NCBI RefSeq assembly: GCF_041647995.1
Contig: NZ_JARRIB010000004.1
Span: forward strand, 168,842-232,841
DNA: 64,000 nt
Reading direction: 5' to 3'
Source: Pyrococcus kukulkanii
GTDB lineage: Archaea > Methanobacteriota_B > Thermococci > Thermococcales > Thermococcaceae
The translations under genes were made by a program, and so were the position numbers. The notes under the pieces were generated by a model that was not told the origin of the DNA, made no database searches, and saw only the letters and a list, made by a program, of their open reading frames with translations. Every line of letters starts with the position of its first letter. Positions within the stretch are counted from its first letter, which is position 1. Below, in pieces: positions 54,007-62,598 of the stretch.

Positions 54007-54454
54007 GCTCCTCCACCTTTAATCTAAGCCCCGTATGTTCCTGCTTTATCCTCTCAACGATATTCAATATGGAATCTGTAACTTCTTTTAGTTTGTTTGC
54101 AAGACTTTCCAACTCTTTTACTACCTCTTCAAAAGTCCTCTCCATCTCTTCTACTTCTTCCATCGCTAATGCTAACTTTTCTTCCTCTTCTCTCCTGTAA
54201 ACTTCTATTTGAAGGGTTTCAGGATACCACTTTATTTTTTCATCCTCAATGTCAAAATCTAGAGACACCCTTACTACGTCTTCTTTCTTAACGTTTAGCT
54301 CTTGAAGTTTTCCAAAAATGTATCTGTTAATTTCTGCACTAACTCTCACAACTTCTTCTGGGGGCACCTTTCCTCGGGTGGCTGCAAAAAGGACTTTCCT
54401 AACTTTGTTAGCATAACCGCTCGCTCTTACAAATCCCGTTAATAACTTGGGCAT
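53996..54454 (-). CDS. DUF2258-like archaeal protein
   Basis: Encodes 152 aa. It begins MPKLLTGFVRASGYANKVR, then VLFAATRGKVPPEEVVRVSA and an acidic helical C-terminus with coiled-coil character (residues about 85-140). It matches DUF2258 as I recall it; the function is unknown. The ATG at 54454 has GGTGAG 4 nt upstream. The longer frame toward 54592 runs through the promoter and into adk. Confidence 0.75.
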   Translation of the reverse strand: MPKLLTGFVRASGYANKVRKVLFAATRGKVPPEEVVRVSAEINRYIFGKLQELNVKKEDVVRVSLDFDIEDEKIKWYPETLQIEVYRREEEEKLALAMEEVEEMERTFEEVVKELESLANKLKEVTDSILNIVERIKQEHTGLRLKVEEHET

Positions 54455-54512
54455 GAACCTCACCGTATTATTTTTAGATTTTGGGATATAAATTCTTGTT
54501 GGTGTTTTCGCA

Positions 54513-55175
54513 ATGAACATCCTTATCTTCGGCCCCCCAGGAAGTGGTAAGTCCACACAAGCCAGAAAAATAACTGAAAGGTATAACCTCACTTATATTG
54601 CTTCGGGCGACATAATAAGGGCAGAGATCGAGGCAAGAACTCCCCTTGGGAAGGAAATGGAAATGTATCTCTCCAGAGGTGACCTCATCCCAGACACTAT
54701 AGTCAATACACTGATAATATCCAAGCTAAGGAGAGTAAGGGAGAATTTCATTATGGATGGATATCCTAGGACGCCAGAGCAGGTCATAGCCCTTGAAAAT
54801 TACTTATATGACCATGGGATAAAGATAGATGTGGCAATAGACATCTACATCACGAAAGAGGAAAGCATTAGGAGGATTTCGGGAAGGAGGATCTGTAAGA
54901 ACTGTGGGGCAGTCTATCACGTAGAGTTTAACCCCCCAAAGATCCCTGGGAAGTGCGATATATGTGGAGGAGAGCTAATTCAGAGGAAAGATGATCGGCC
55001 CGAAATCATCGGCAAAAGGTATGACATATACTCAAGAAATATGAAGCCAATTATAAAGTTCTATCAGAAGCAGGGAATCTATGTAAAAATTGATGGGCAC
55101 GGAAGCATAAATGAAGTTTGGGAAAGGATAAGGCCTTTACTGGATTACATTTATAACCAAGAGAAGCGGCGATGA
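54513..55175 (+). CDS. adk: adenylate kinase (bacterial-type, zinc lid)
   Basis: Encodes 220 aa. P-loop FGPPGSGKST at residues 6-15, NMP-binding YIASGDIIRAEI, FIMDGYPRTPEQ, and the LID zinc cysteines in RICKNCGAVYH and GKCDICGGEL, then RKDDRPEII. It interconverts ATP + AMP and 2 ADP. Many archaea instead use the unrelated AdkA type; this gene is of the long bacterial/eukaryal type. A TATA element (ggatataaattc near 54483-54494) precedes it. Its stop codon lies within a C/D-like RNA. Confidence 0.93.
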   Translation: MNILIFGPPGSGKSTQARKITERYNLTYIASGDIIRAEIEARTPLGKEMEMYLSRGDLIPDTIVNTLIISKLRRVRENFIMDGYPRTPEQVIALENYLYDHGIKIDVAIDIYITKEESIRRISGRRICKNCGAVYHVEFNPPKIPGKCDICGGELIQRKDDRPEIIGKRYDIYSRNMKPIIKFYQKQGIYVKIDGHGSINEVWERIRPLLDYIYNQEKRR

Positions 55176-55225
55176 TTTGACTCCGGAAAATCTGATCGAT
55201 GATGAAGTCCAGCCCGAATGAGCCG
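55167..55225 (+). ncRNA. candidate C/D box guide RNA between adk and tgtA
   Basis: Order: stem CGGC (55167-55170), C-like ATGATTT (55172-55178), 13-nt guide, D' CTGA (55192-55195), 3-nt spacer, C' ATGATGA (55199-55205), 12-nt guide AGTCCAGCCCGA, D-like ATGA (55218-55221), stem GCCG (55222-55225). Spacing is exactly that of archaeal C/D sRNAs, but the terminal C and D boxes each depart from consensus (ATGATTT for RTGATGA, ATGA for CTGA). It overlaps the adk stop and lies just before the tgtA RBS. Targets not identified. Confidence 0.45.
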
Positions 55226-55235
55226 AGGTGAGATG

Positions 55236-56969
55236 ATGTTCAGGTTCGAAATTAAAGCTAGAGACGCCGCTGGAAGGATAGCGAAGCTTGAGGTTAACGG
55301 GAAGAAGATAGAGACTCCAGCAATAATGCCCGTGGTGAACCCAAAGCAAATGATCGTTGAGCCCAAAGAACTTGAGAAAATGGGTTTCAAGATAATAATA
55401 ACGAATTCCTACATTATATATAAGGATCCAAAGTTAAGGGAAGAAGCCCTAGAAAAAGGAATACATAAGTTGCTAAATTATGATGGCATCGTTGAAGTTG
55501 ACTCAGGCTCGTTCCAGCTCATGAGGTATGGAAAAGTTGAGGTCACAAACAGAGAGATCATAGAGTTCCAGCATAAGATAGGAGTCGACATAGGAACTTT
55601 TCTTGATATTCCAACCCCTCCAGACACGCCCAGGAAGCAGGCGGAAGAAGATCTAAGAGTAACACTAGAGAGGGCGAGGGAAGCGGAGGAGATAAAGGAG
55701 ATACCAATGAACGCTACTATTCAAGGTTCAACGTACACCGACTTAAGGAGGTACGCCGCGAGGGTTCTAAGCGGGATGAATTTTGAGATACACCCCATAG
55801 GAGCCGTTGTGCCCCTTCTCGAATCTTACAGGTTTAAAGAACTCGTTGACGTAGTGATATCATCAAAGATAGGCCTCAGGCCTGATAGGCCAGTGCACCT
55901 GTTTGGAGCTGGACATCCTATAATCTTTGCTCTCGCAGTTGCTATGGGTATTGATCTATTTGATTCGGCAAGCTATGCCCTTTATGCAAAGGACGACAGA
56001 TATCTAACCCCCCAGGGAACGAAGAGGCTTGATGAGCTTGAATACTTCCCATGCTCCTGTCCGGTCTGCTCTAAGCACACTCCCCAGGAACTGAGGGAGA
56101 TGCCTAAGGAGGAAAGGACAAGATTGCTAGCACTACACAACCTGTGGGTCATAAGGGAAGAAATGGGAAGGGTGAAGCAGGCAATAAAAGAGGGAGAGCT
56201 GTGGAGGCTTGTTGATGAAAGGGCTAGGGCCCATCCAAAGCTATATGTTGCATACAAGAGATTACTTGAGCACTATTCATATCTCGAGGAGTTTGAGCCA
56301 ATAACAAAGAAATCGGCATTCTTCAAGATCAGTCAGGAAAGTCTCAACTGGCCAATAGTTAGGAGGGCGAAGGAGAGAGCAGAAAGAGTGAAGAAAAAAT
56401 TCAAGGAAACGATAAAGCATCCAATATTTAGTGAAATCCCGAAGTACCTTAGCCTCACATATCCCTTCGCTCAGAGTGAGGCTGAAGAAGATTTTGAAAT
56501 CGTAAAGCCGACAAAGGAGAATGCGCTGGACTACATAAAGGCGATAGCCGAGTACCAGTTCGGAGAGAACGCCTCTAAAGCGTTTGAAGGGGCACAAGTT
56601 GAGCTAGCGAGGACGGGAATGCCAAGGCAGGTGAAGCTAAACGGGAAGAGATTAGCAACGGTTAGGGCGGATGATGGGCTACTAACGTTGGGAATAGAGG
56701 GGGCAAAGAGATTGCACTCAGTACTTCCATACCCCAGGATGAGGGTAGTCGTTAACGAGGAGGCCGAGCCATTTGCAAGAAAAGGTAAGGACGTCTTTGC
56801 AAAGTTCGTTATTTTTGCGGATCCTGGGATAAGGCCCTATGATGAAGTGCTGGTCGTAAACGAGAGGGATGAATTATTGGCCACAGGTCAAGCTCTCCTT
56901 TCCGGAAGAGAGATGATAGTTTTCCAAACCGGAAGGGCCGTTAGGGTTAGGAAAGGGGTGGAAGGATGA
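55236..56969 (+). CDS. tgtA: archaeosine tRNA-guanine transglycosylase (ArcTGT)
   Basis: Encodes about 577 aa. The catalytic domain has the nucleophile Asp in EVDSGSFQLM, VDIGTFLDIPTPPD, and zinc-site residues in FPCSCPVCSKHTP. C-terminal domains C1-C3 end in a PUA domain (FARKGKDVFAKFVIF, GRAVRVRKG). It exchanges G15 in archaeal tRNA for preQ0, the first step to archaeosine. ATG 55236 is chosen for AGGTGA 4 nt upstream; the upstream ATG at 55218 gives a MSRGEMM start like that annotated for the P. horikoshii enzyme, but it coincides with the D-like box and has no RBS. Confidence 0.95.
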   Translation: MFRFEIKARDAAGRIAKLEVNGKKIETPAIMPVVNPKQMIVEPKELEKMGFKIIITNSYIIYKDPKLREEALEKGIHKLLNYDGIVEVDSGSFQLMRYGKVEVTNREIIEFQHKIGVDIGTFLDIPTPPDTPRKQAEEDLRVTLERAREAEEIKEIPMNATIQGSTYTDLRRYAARVLSGMNFEIHPIGAVVPLLESYRFKELVDVVISSKIGLRPDRPVHLFGAGHPIIFALAVAMGIDLFDSASYALYAKDDRYLTPQGTKRLDELEYFPCSCPVCSKHTPQELREMPKEERTRLLALHNLWVIREEMGRVKQAIKEGELWRLVDERARAHPKLYVAYKRLLEHYSYLEEFEPITKKSAFFKISQESLNWPIVRRAKERAERVKKKFKETIKHPIFSEIPKYLSLTYPFAQSEAEEDFEIVKPTKENALDYIKAIAEYQFGENASKAFEGAQVELARTGMPRQVKLNGKRLATVRADDGLLTLGIEGAKRLHSVLPYPRMRVVVNEEAEPFARKGKDVFAKFVIFADPGIRPYDEVLVVNERDELLATGQALLSGREMIVFQTGRAVRVRKGVEG

Positions 56970-57017
56970 CCAAAACCTTATTACCAAATCAAAAATAATA
57001 GGAGGCGGTGAGAAAGT

Positions 57018-57317
57018 ATGGATCTTAACTTAATGGGAATAACCGGTGATGTTGGGGTTGGGGCTATAGTTGGATTCATAGTTGGGTATGCACTCAAAAA
57101 GTTCATGAAGATAGTTATGGCCCTAATTGGAGCGTACGTCTTAAGCCTCTTCTGGCTACAGCAGAAGGGAGTCATAACGATAAATACTGATGCATTATTC
57201 AATCTGACAAAGCAGGCCGCTCAAACGACTTTAAGCCTCGCAGATAAAGCCATGGGGATACTTCCTGGGAGCACTGCCTTCATCGCAGGGTTTTACCTCG
57301 GGTTTAAAAAGGGTTAA
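57018..57317 (+). CDS. FUN14-family membrane protein
   Basis: Encodes 99 aa with three hydrophobic helices (about 12-30, 33-50, 80-97). The start GDVGVGAIVGFIVGYALKKF and C-terminal FIAGFYLGFKKG fit the FUN14 family, of unknown role in prokaryotes. GGTGA lies 6 nt upstream of the ATG. It overlaps the convergent phosphodiesterase gene by 4 nt. Confidence 0.78.
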   Translation: MDLNLMGITGDVGVGAIVGFIVGYALKKFMKIVMALIGAYVLSLFWLQQKGVITINTDALFNLTKQAAQTTLSLADKAMGILPGSTAFIAGFYLGFKKG

Positions 57318-58423
57318 ATTAGGGGCTCTCCCTTCATATCTCCCCTCTTTTGAGCCCCAAAGAATTTCAAAACCGTAGGGGCTATATCGTAGAGGCTCGC
57401 CTCATCTCTCTTTACCTCCAGACCCCAAATTATCAGTGGAACTTCCTTTACCTTCTCGTTTAATGAACCATGCATGCCTTTAACCCAATAACTTGTTCCC
57501 TTAATCCCCCTGCACTCTATGTGATGGCAGAACCAGTAGCCTTCCCTTGCGGAAACTATCAAGTCCCCGCTAACGGGAACGTCAAGGTAGGGAAGATCTT
57601 CCCTAAAGAAAACAGCTTTAACCCCTGGGGCCCTCTTTAGAAGTTGATAAGCTTCTTCGCGCTCTTCCGGGTTCTTAAGGTAGACATGAACGCCTCCACC
57701 GGATGAAACCCTAAGGACGCCAATTCCATTGTTTCTCAAGTACTCCTTTAGGTTAACCCAGGTATGAACTTCCTCCTGCCCGTGGTCCGCGAATATTATG
57801 AATGCATATTCCTCCTTCAGCCTCTCCCAGAGGGTTCTAACGGCTGAATCGACGATCTCAACGGCTTTGAGGGCCTCCTTGCTTTCCGGCCCGTAGTCGT
57901 GTTGCATCCCATCTATCGAGGCAAAGTGTACTAATAGTAGATCCGGCTTGCACTCCTCGTAGAGGTAGAGAGCGGAGTTCAGAACCCACACATCCTTCTT
58001 CCAATCCCTTCCATGCCTTCTATAAAGCTCATCCTCAGCAAAGAAGGGTGGGAAGATTCTGACATCAACGTTGCTGAAGGGAGGCATTGTGTAGCCAGAA
58101 ACACTCGCTACTCTCACTCCCTTCTGCCTTAGCAGATCCTGAATTAGAGGAGCTTTTATAACCTTATGGGGATTAAATGCGACTTCATAATCGTAAAACT
58201 TAACTCTAACACCGCTTAACCTGTCATAATAACCGTTCTCAACTACCCAATGAACCCTAGGCTCAACGCCTGTCATTACGGTGGTGTGAACTAAATCCGT
58301 GAGCGTGGGAAATATCGATTCTACCTCAAAAAAGTAGCCCTCCTCGGCGAGTTCACTCAAGAAGGGCATGTGCTTGAGGTTATATAGCCCGTTTCCGTCA
58401 AGACTTATCAGGGCAAGCTTCAT
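57314..58423 (-). CDS. type I phosphodiesterase/nucleotide pyrophosphatase-like protein
   Basis: Encodes 369 aa of the alkaline phosphatase superfamily. Metal-site motifs: ALISLDGNGLYNL at the N-terminus, a catalytic Thr in FPTLTDLVHTTVMTGVEP, HFASIDGMQHDYGPES, FADHGQEEVHTW and the C-terminal VKGMHGSLNEK. It may hydrolyse nucleotide or other phosphodiesters. GGTGA lies 4 nt before the ATG, and this RBS is part of the terminal stem of the C/D RNA directly upstream. Confidence 0.85.
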   Translation of the reverse strand: MKLALISLDGNGLYNLKHMPFLSELAEEGYFFEVESIFPTLTDLVHTTVMTGVEPRVHWVVENGYYDRLSGVRVKFYDYEVAFNPHKVIKAPLIQDLLRQKGVRVASVSGYTMPPFSNVDVRIFPPFFAEDELYRRHGRDWKKDVWVLNSALYLYEECKPDLLLVHFASIDGMQHDYGPESKEALKAVEIVDSAVRTLWERLKEEYAFIIFADHGQEEVHTWVNLKEYLRNNGIGVLRVSSGGGVHVYLKNPEEREEAYQLLKRAPGVKAVFFREDLPYLDVPVSGDLIVSAREGYWFCHHIECRGIKGTSYWVKGMHGSLNEKVKEVPLIIWGLEVKRDEASLYDIAPTVLKFFGAQKRGDMKGEPLI

Positions 58424-58427
58424 GCTT

Positions 58428-58489
58428 TCACCTCAGCCGGTAGGTGGCTCATCACACTTCAGCCGGGAGTAGTTCATCATCGTCGGTGA
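58428..58489 (-). ncRNA. C/D box methylation guide sRNA
   Basis: Canonical on the minus strand: stem TCACC (58485-58489), C box GATGATGA (58474-58481), 11-nt guide ACTACTCCCGG, D' CTGA (58459-58462), 3-nt spacer, C' GTGATGA (58449-58455), 12-nt guide GCCACCTACCGG, D CTGA (58433-58436), stem GGTGA (58428-58432). Length 62 nt and all spacings match archaeal C/D sRNAs. A TATA-like gtttatgaaa about 25 nt upstream fits transcription from 58489. Predicted 2'-O-methyl targets contain CCGGGAGUAGU and CCGGUAGGUGGC; I could not place them with certainty. Confidence 0.85.
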
Positions 58490-58522
58490 CCTTTTTAGCC
58501 CTTGATTTCATAAACTTAACCG

Positions 58523-59536
58523 ATGGGAGCAAGGGAGGCACTGCCAAAGTACTTCGCTATCCTTGAAGGTGAAGATATTCCGAACTTCCTCTTGGTAAGA
58601 AAGGTTGAGGTTAGCTTTGAGGATAATGCCGAACTCCAAGAGCTTTGGGAAGTTCATGATGAGGGCATGGACAGGCTGAGGGAGAACGATTTAAGCAAGA
58701 ACCCCAAGAGGAATTTACTCGAGTTAAAGGCCAAAATAGCCGATAGAATACTTGAGAGCTGTCACCTCTGTGAGATAAGGTGTGGGATAAACAGGAAAGA
58801 GAGCGTAGGCTACTGCAGAGTTAAGGAGAGCTTGGTTGCGAGTGACTTCCTGCATTATGGGGAGGAGCCAGAACTCGTTCCCTCATATACGGTCTTTTTC
58901 TCTGGATGCAACTTCCGTTGCGTCTTCTGTCAGAATTGGGACATAAGCCAGTTTAGGGTTGGCATCGAGATAATCCCAGAGTACATGGCCTTAAAGATCG
59001 AAAGGGCCTATAGATTTGGCGCAAAGAACGTGAACTTCGTTGGCGGGGAGCCCACCCCTAACCTCCCCTTCATTCTAGAGACGTTAAGGCACGTTAGGGT
59101 TCCAATCCCGGTTATTTGGAACTCAAACATGTACATGAGCGTTGAGGCAATGAAGCTCCTTGACGGCGTTGTTGATGTATATCTGGGAGACTTTAAGTAC
59201 GGGAACGATGAATGCGCAAGAAAGTACTCAAAGGTTCCAAGGTACTGGGAGGTAGTTACGAGGAACTTCCTCCTCGCGAAGAATCATTTTAGGGCAGAGT
59301 TCCTGATAAGGCATCTCGTGATGCCAAATCATTTAGAGTGTTGCACCAGGCCTATACTAAAGTGGATAGTGGAGAACCTTGGTAGGGATGTTAGGGTGAA
59401 CGTCATGTTCCAGTATAGGCCAGAGTATAGGGCTCAAGAATATAAGGAGATTGCAAGGACGCTGACGCTTGAAGAGATGGAAGAAGCTGAGAAGATAGTG
59501 AGAGAAATAGGACTGAAAAATGCACTTGTTGGATAG
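58523..59536 (+). CDS. radical SAM protein, PflX-like (pyruvate formate-lyase activating enzyme family)
   Basis: Encodes 337 aa. The radical SAM motif is C129-x3-C133-x2-C136 (SGCNFRCVFC). A second Cys cluster lies upstream (C80, C83, C87, C98 in ESCHLCEIRCG and GYCRV), a feature of the PflX/COG1313 group. VGGEPTPNLPF and VYLGDFKYGND follow. The substrate is unknown. No RBS is evident before the ATG at 58523, so the mRNA may be leaderless. It is divergent from the C/D RNA. Confidence 0.87.
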   Translation: MGAREALPKYFAILEGEDIPNFLLVRKVEVSFEDNAELQELWEVHDEGMDRLRENDLSKNPKRNLLELKAKIADRILESCHLCEIRCGINRKESVGYCRVKESLVASDFLHYGEEPELVPSYTVFFSGCNFRCVFCQNWDISQFRVGIEIIPEYMALKIERAYRFGAKNVNFVGGEPTPNLPFILETLRHVRVPIPVIWNSNMYMSVEAMKLLDGVVDVYLGDFKYGNDECARKYSKVPRYWEVVTRNFLLAKNHFRAEFLIRHLVMPNHLECCTRPILKWIVENLGRDVRVNVMFQYRPEYRAQEYKEIARTLTLEEMEEAEKIVREIGLKNALVG

Positions 59537-59560
59537 TTCCTCTTAAGTGGTGACATAAGA

Positions 59561-59902
59561 ATGTTAGTCAATGAAACCAAGGGGCTCATGTGGGAAGGGG
59601 AGGTTAGGTTTGCGGACAACTTCATTAAAAGGTTCCTGGGGCTAATGTTTCGAAAGCCAAGGTACGCCCTCATATTCGTACTGCCCATGGAAACCAGAAT
59701 TAACGCCTCAATACACGGCTTCTTCATGAGGGAAGCTATAGACGTTATATTCTTAGATTCAAAGAGGAAAATAGTTGATCTTGCCGTATTAAGACCCTGG
59801 CATTTGTACACTCCTAAAAGACCTGCGAAATATATCATTGAAGGGCCAAAAGGCATGATCCAAACCCTTAAAGCTGAAGTTGACGATGTAATTAAATGGT
59901 AG
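59561..59902 (+). CDS. DUF192 family protein
   Basis: Encodes 113 aa. Family motifs: [18 protein letters not shown], then [20 protein letters not shown] and [20 protein letters not shown]. No signal peptide, so it is cytoplasmic. The function is unknown. It starts 24 nt after the radical SAM gene with TGGTGA upstream, and is probably cotranscribed. Confidence 0.88.
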   Translation: MLVNETKGLMWEGEVRFADNFIKRFLGLMFRKPRYALIFVLPMETRINASIHGFFMREAIDVIFLDSKRKIVDLAVLRPWHLYTPKRPAKYIIEGPKGMIQTLKAEVDDVIKW

Positions 59903-60010
59903 AATAATTACATAATTGAGCAAAAACATTATTATGTACAATTTTTCAAACCTCCTAAGTTTTGAGAGAGAACCAAATTATTTAAAAGTCCGAGCCGAGA
60001 TTGAGGAGCG
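59903..60010 (+). promoter_or_regulatory. promoter region of the Lhr-type helicase gene
   Basis: AT-rich 108-bp gap. The element aaattatttaaaagtcc near 59975-59991 is a TATA box about 30 nt upstream of the ATG at 60011, with GAGGAG just before it. No further gene seen. Confidence 0.5.
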
Positions 60011-62593
60011 ATGGGAGAAATAAGGTGGGCCACCAAGGAGTACACCGATGAAGAGATATATTCAATCCTCGATCCCGTGGTTAGGGAGTGGTTTAAGAGG
60101 AAGTTTAAATCGTTCACTCCACCACAAAGGTACGCCATAGTTGAGATACATAAAGGAGAAAACGTCTTAATTTCATCGCCCACCGGTTCAGGTAAAACAC
60201 TCTCCGCATTTCTGGCTATAATAAGCGAGCTCATATCCCTGGGGAGGAAGGGAGAGCTTGAGGATAAGATATACTGCGTGTACGTTTCTCCGCTAAGGGC
60301 CCTAAACAACGATATAAGGAGGAACCTTGAGGAGCCTCTAGCTGAGATCAAGAGAGTAGCCCAGGAACTCGGAGAAGAAATACCGGAGATAAGGGTGGCT
60401 GTAAGAACCAGCGATACCACAAGCTACGAAAAGAGCAAGATGGTCAAAAAGCCCCCACACATACTCATCACAACTCCCGAAAGCCTGGCTATAGCGTTAA
60501 ATGCTCCAAAGTTCAGGGAGAGGCTTAAGGATACAATGTGGGTTATAGTTGACGAAGTTCATGCTTTGGCGGAGAACAAGAGGGGTTCCCACTTGGCCCT
60601 AACCCTAGAAAGGCTTAGGGAGCTAACAGGGAAGGATTTCGTGAGGATAGGCCTGAGTGCCACCATACACCCCTTAGAGGAAGTTGCAAAGTTCGTGTTC
60701 GGTTTTGAAAATGGGAAGCCAAGGCCAGGGTTAATTGTAGATGTCAGCTTCGCAAAGAGAACAAAGATAACCGTAGAGAGCGTGGTTGAGGATCTAGTCT
60801 ACACTCCGGCGGATGTGCTTAGCCAGGCCCTCTACAGAAGGATAGGGGAGCTCGTCAAGAACAGGAAAACTACCTTAATTTTTACGAACACGAGGAGCGG
60901 AACAGAGAGGGTTGTTTACCATTTAAAGAAGATGTTTCCCGAATGGGCAGATAAAATAGAGGCTCATCACTCCTCTTTATCTAGAGAGGTTAGACTAGAG
61001 GTTGAGGAAAGGCTAAAGCGGGGAGAACTTAAGATTATTGTTAGCTCAACGAGCCTGGAGCTCGGGATTGATATAGGAAGCATTGACCTTGTAATCCTAA
61101 TTGGATCCCCTAAGAGCGTTAACAGGGCCCTCCAGAGGATAGGGAGGGCTGGACACAGGCTCCACGAGGTAAGTGAGGGGGTTATCTTAGCACTCGACAG
61201 AGACGACTTAGTTGAGGTTACTGTTTTAGCCCACAATGCAAGGAACAGGAGACTCGACAGAATTAGGATACCAAAGAACCCCCTAGATGTTTTAGTTCAA
61301 CATGTCCTGGGGATGGCCCTAGAGAGAGTTTGGGATGTTAACGAGGCTTATAACGTGGTGAAAAGAGCATATCCCTTCAAAGACCTGCCCTTTGAGGACT
61401 TCATGAACGTTCTTAAGTATCTAGCAGGAGAGTACGCCGGCTTAGAAGAGAAGAAGGTCTACGCAAAGATATGGCTTAAAGACGGAAAGTTCGGAAAGAG
61501 GGGGAAGATGACGAGGGCAATCTACTACATGAACACTGGGACAATTCCTGATGAAGCGAAAATAGACGTCTTCACAATAGACAAGAGATACATAGGAACC
61601 GTTGAGGAAGAGTTCGCGGAGCACCTGATGCCAGGAGATATATTCGTTTTGGCAGGAAGAACTTACGAGTTCGTTAAGAGTAGGGGCAACAGGATATACG
61701 TCATACCCAGGGAAGGTGCAAAACCAACGATACCTTCATGGTTCTCGGAAATGCTACCCCTAAGCTTCGACCTAGCTCTGGATATACAGAGGTTTAGGAG
61801 AGAGGTAAAGTCTTTATTAGGTAATAAGAGGGCAAAATCATTCCTCATGAAGAAGTACGGTATCGACGAAATCACGGCAGAGGCAATACTCTCCTACTTC
61901 AGGGAGCAGGCCAAGTACTCAATAATCCCAGACGATGAAACGGTTTTGGTGGAGGCAGTCAGGGATAGAAATGTTGTCAAGTACTTCTTCCACACCCTCG
62001 TCGGCAGAAGGGCCAATGATGCCCTGAGCAGGGCTTTTGCTTATATTATAAGCAAAAAGAAGAGGTGCAACGTTGGGGTCGCGATAACGGATAACGGCTT
62101 CATGCTCAAAGTTCCCGAAGATAAAGCCCTATCCCAAGAAGAAATTCTCGAGCTATTCAAGCTGGAGAACCTCAGGGAAACCCTAAAGAGAGCCCTAGAC
62201 AATACAGAACTGTTGAAGAGGAGGTTCAGGCATGTAGCGAACAGGGGATTACTAGTTCTGAGGAGGTACATGGGAAGGGAGAAGAGCTTAAGTAGGCAAC
62301 AGATGAACGCTCAAACCCTCCTGAATTTCCTCAAGAAGAACTATCCAGACTTTCCGCTACTTAAGGAGGTGTACAGGGAAATCATGGAGGACAAGATGGA
62401 TGTTGAAAACGCTGAACTCTTTCTACGTTGGATAAGGGATGGTAAAATAAGGATCATTATTAGGGAGCATGAGTATCCAAGCCCATTCGCGTTCAACTTA
62501 GAGGTCGTTGGGGCTAGCGACGTTGTCCTCATGGAAGATAGAAGGGAGCTGATAAGGCAACTGCACCAGAAGATAATGGCAATAATTAGTTAG
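60011..62593 (+). CDS. Lhr-type superfamily 2 DNA/RNA helicase
   Basis: Encodes 860 aa. SF2 motifs: Q-motif region FTPPQRYAIV, motif I SSPTGSGKTLSAF, Ia YVSPLRALNND, II VDEVHAL, III SATIHP, IV TLIFTNTRSGTE, V SSTSLELGIDIGSIDLVI, VI RALQRIGRAGHR. The winged-helix and Lhr core domains fill residues about 430-860. Thermococcales carry two Lhr paralogues (aLhr1, aLhr2) implicated in DNA repair or RNA processing; I cannot say which this is. Confidence 0.92.
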   Translation: MGEIRWATKEYTDEEIYSILDPVVREWFKRKFKSFTPPQRYAIVEIHKGENVLISSPTGSGKTLSAFLAIISELISLGRKGELEDKIYCVYVSPLRALNNDIRRNLEEPLAEIKRVAQELGEEIPEIRVAVRTSDTTSYEKSKMVKKPPHILITTPESLAIALNAPKFRERLKDTMWVIVDEVHALAENKRGSHLALTLERLRELTGKDFVRIGLSATIHPLEEVAKFVFGFENGKPRPGLIVDVSFAKRTKITVESVVEDLVYTPADVLSQALYRRIGELVKNRKTTLIFTNTRSGTERVVYHLKKMFPEWADKIEAHHSSLSREVRLEVEERLKRGELKIIVSSTSLELGIDIGSIDLVILIGSPKSVNRALQRIGRAGHRLHEVSEGVILALDRDDLVEVTVLAHNARNRRLDRIRIPKNPLDVLVQHVLGMALERVWDVNEAYNVVKRAYPFKDLPFEDFMNVLKYLAGEYAGLEEKKVYAKIWLKDGKFGKRGKMTRAIYYMNTGTIPDEAKIDVFTIDKRYIGTVEEEFAEHLMPGDIFVLAGRTYEFVKSRGNRIYVIPREGAKPTIPSWFSEMLPLSFDLALDIQRFRREVKSLLGNKRAKSFLMKKYGIDEITAEAILSYFREQAKYSIIPDDETVLVEAVRDRNVVKYFFHTLVGRRANDALSRAFAYIISKKKRCNVGVAITDNGFMLKVPEDKALSQEEILELFKLENLRETLKRALDNTELLKRRFRHVANRGLLVLRRYMGREKSLSRQQMNAQTLLNFLKKNYPDFPLLKEVYREIMEDKMDVENAELFLRWIRDGKIRIIIREHEYPSPFAFNLEVVGASDVVLMEDRRELIRQLHQKIMAIIS

Positions 62594-62598
62594 TGATA

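Noticed and set aside
54455..54592. Upstream extension of the DUF2258-like gene
   Set aside because: It passes through the adk promoter and start; the ATG at 54454 has a proper GGTGAG and matches the family N-terminus.
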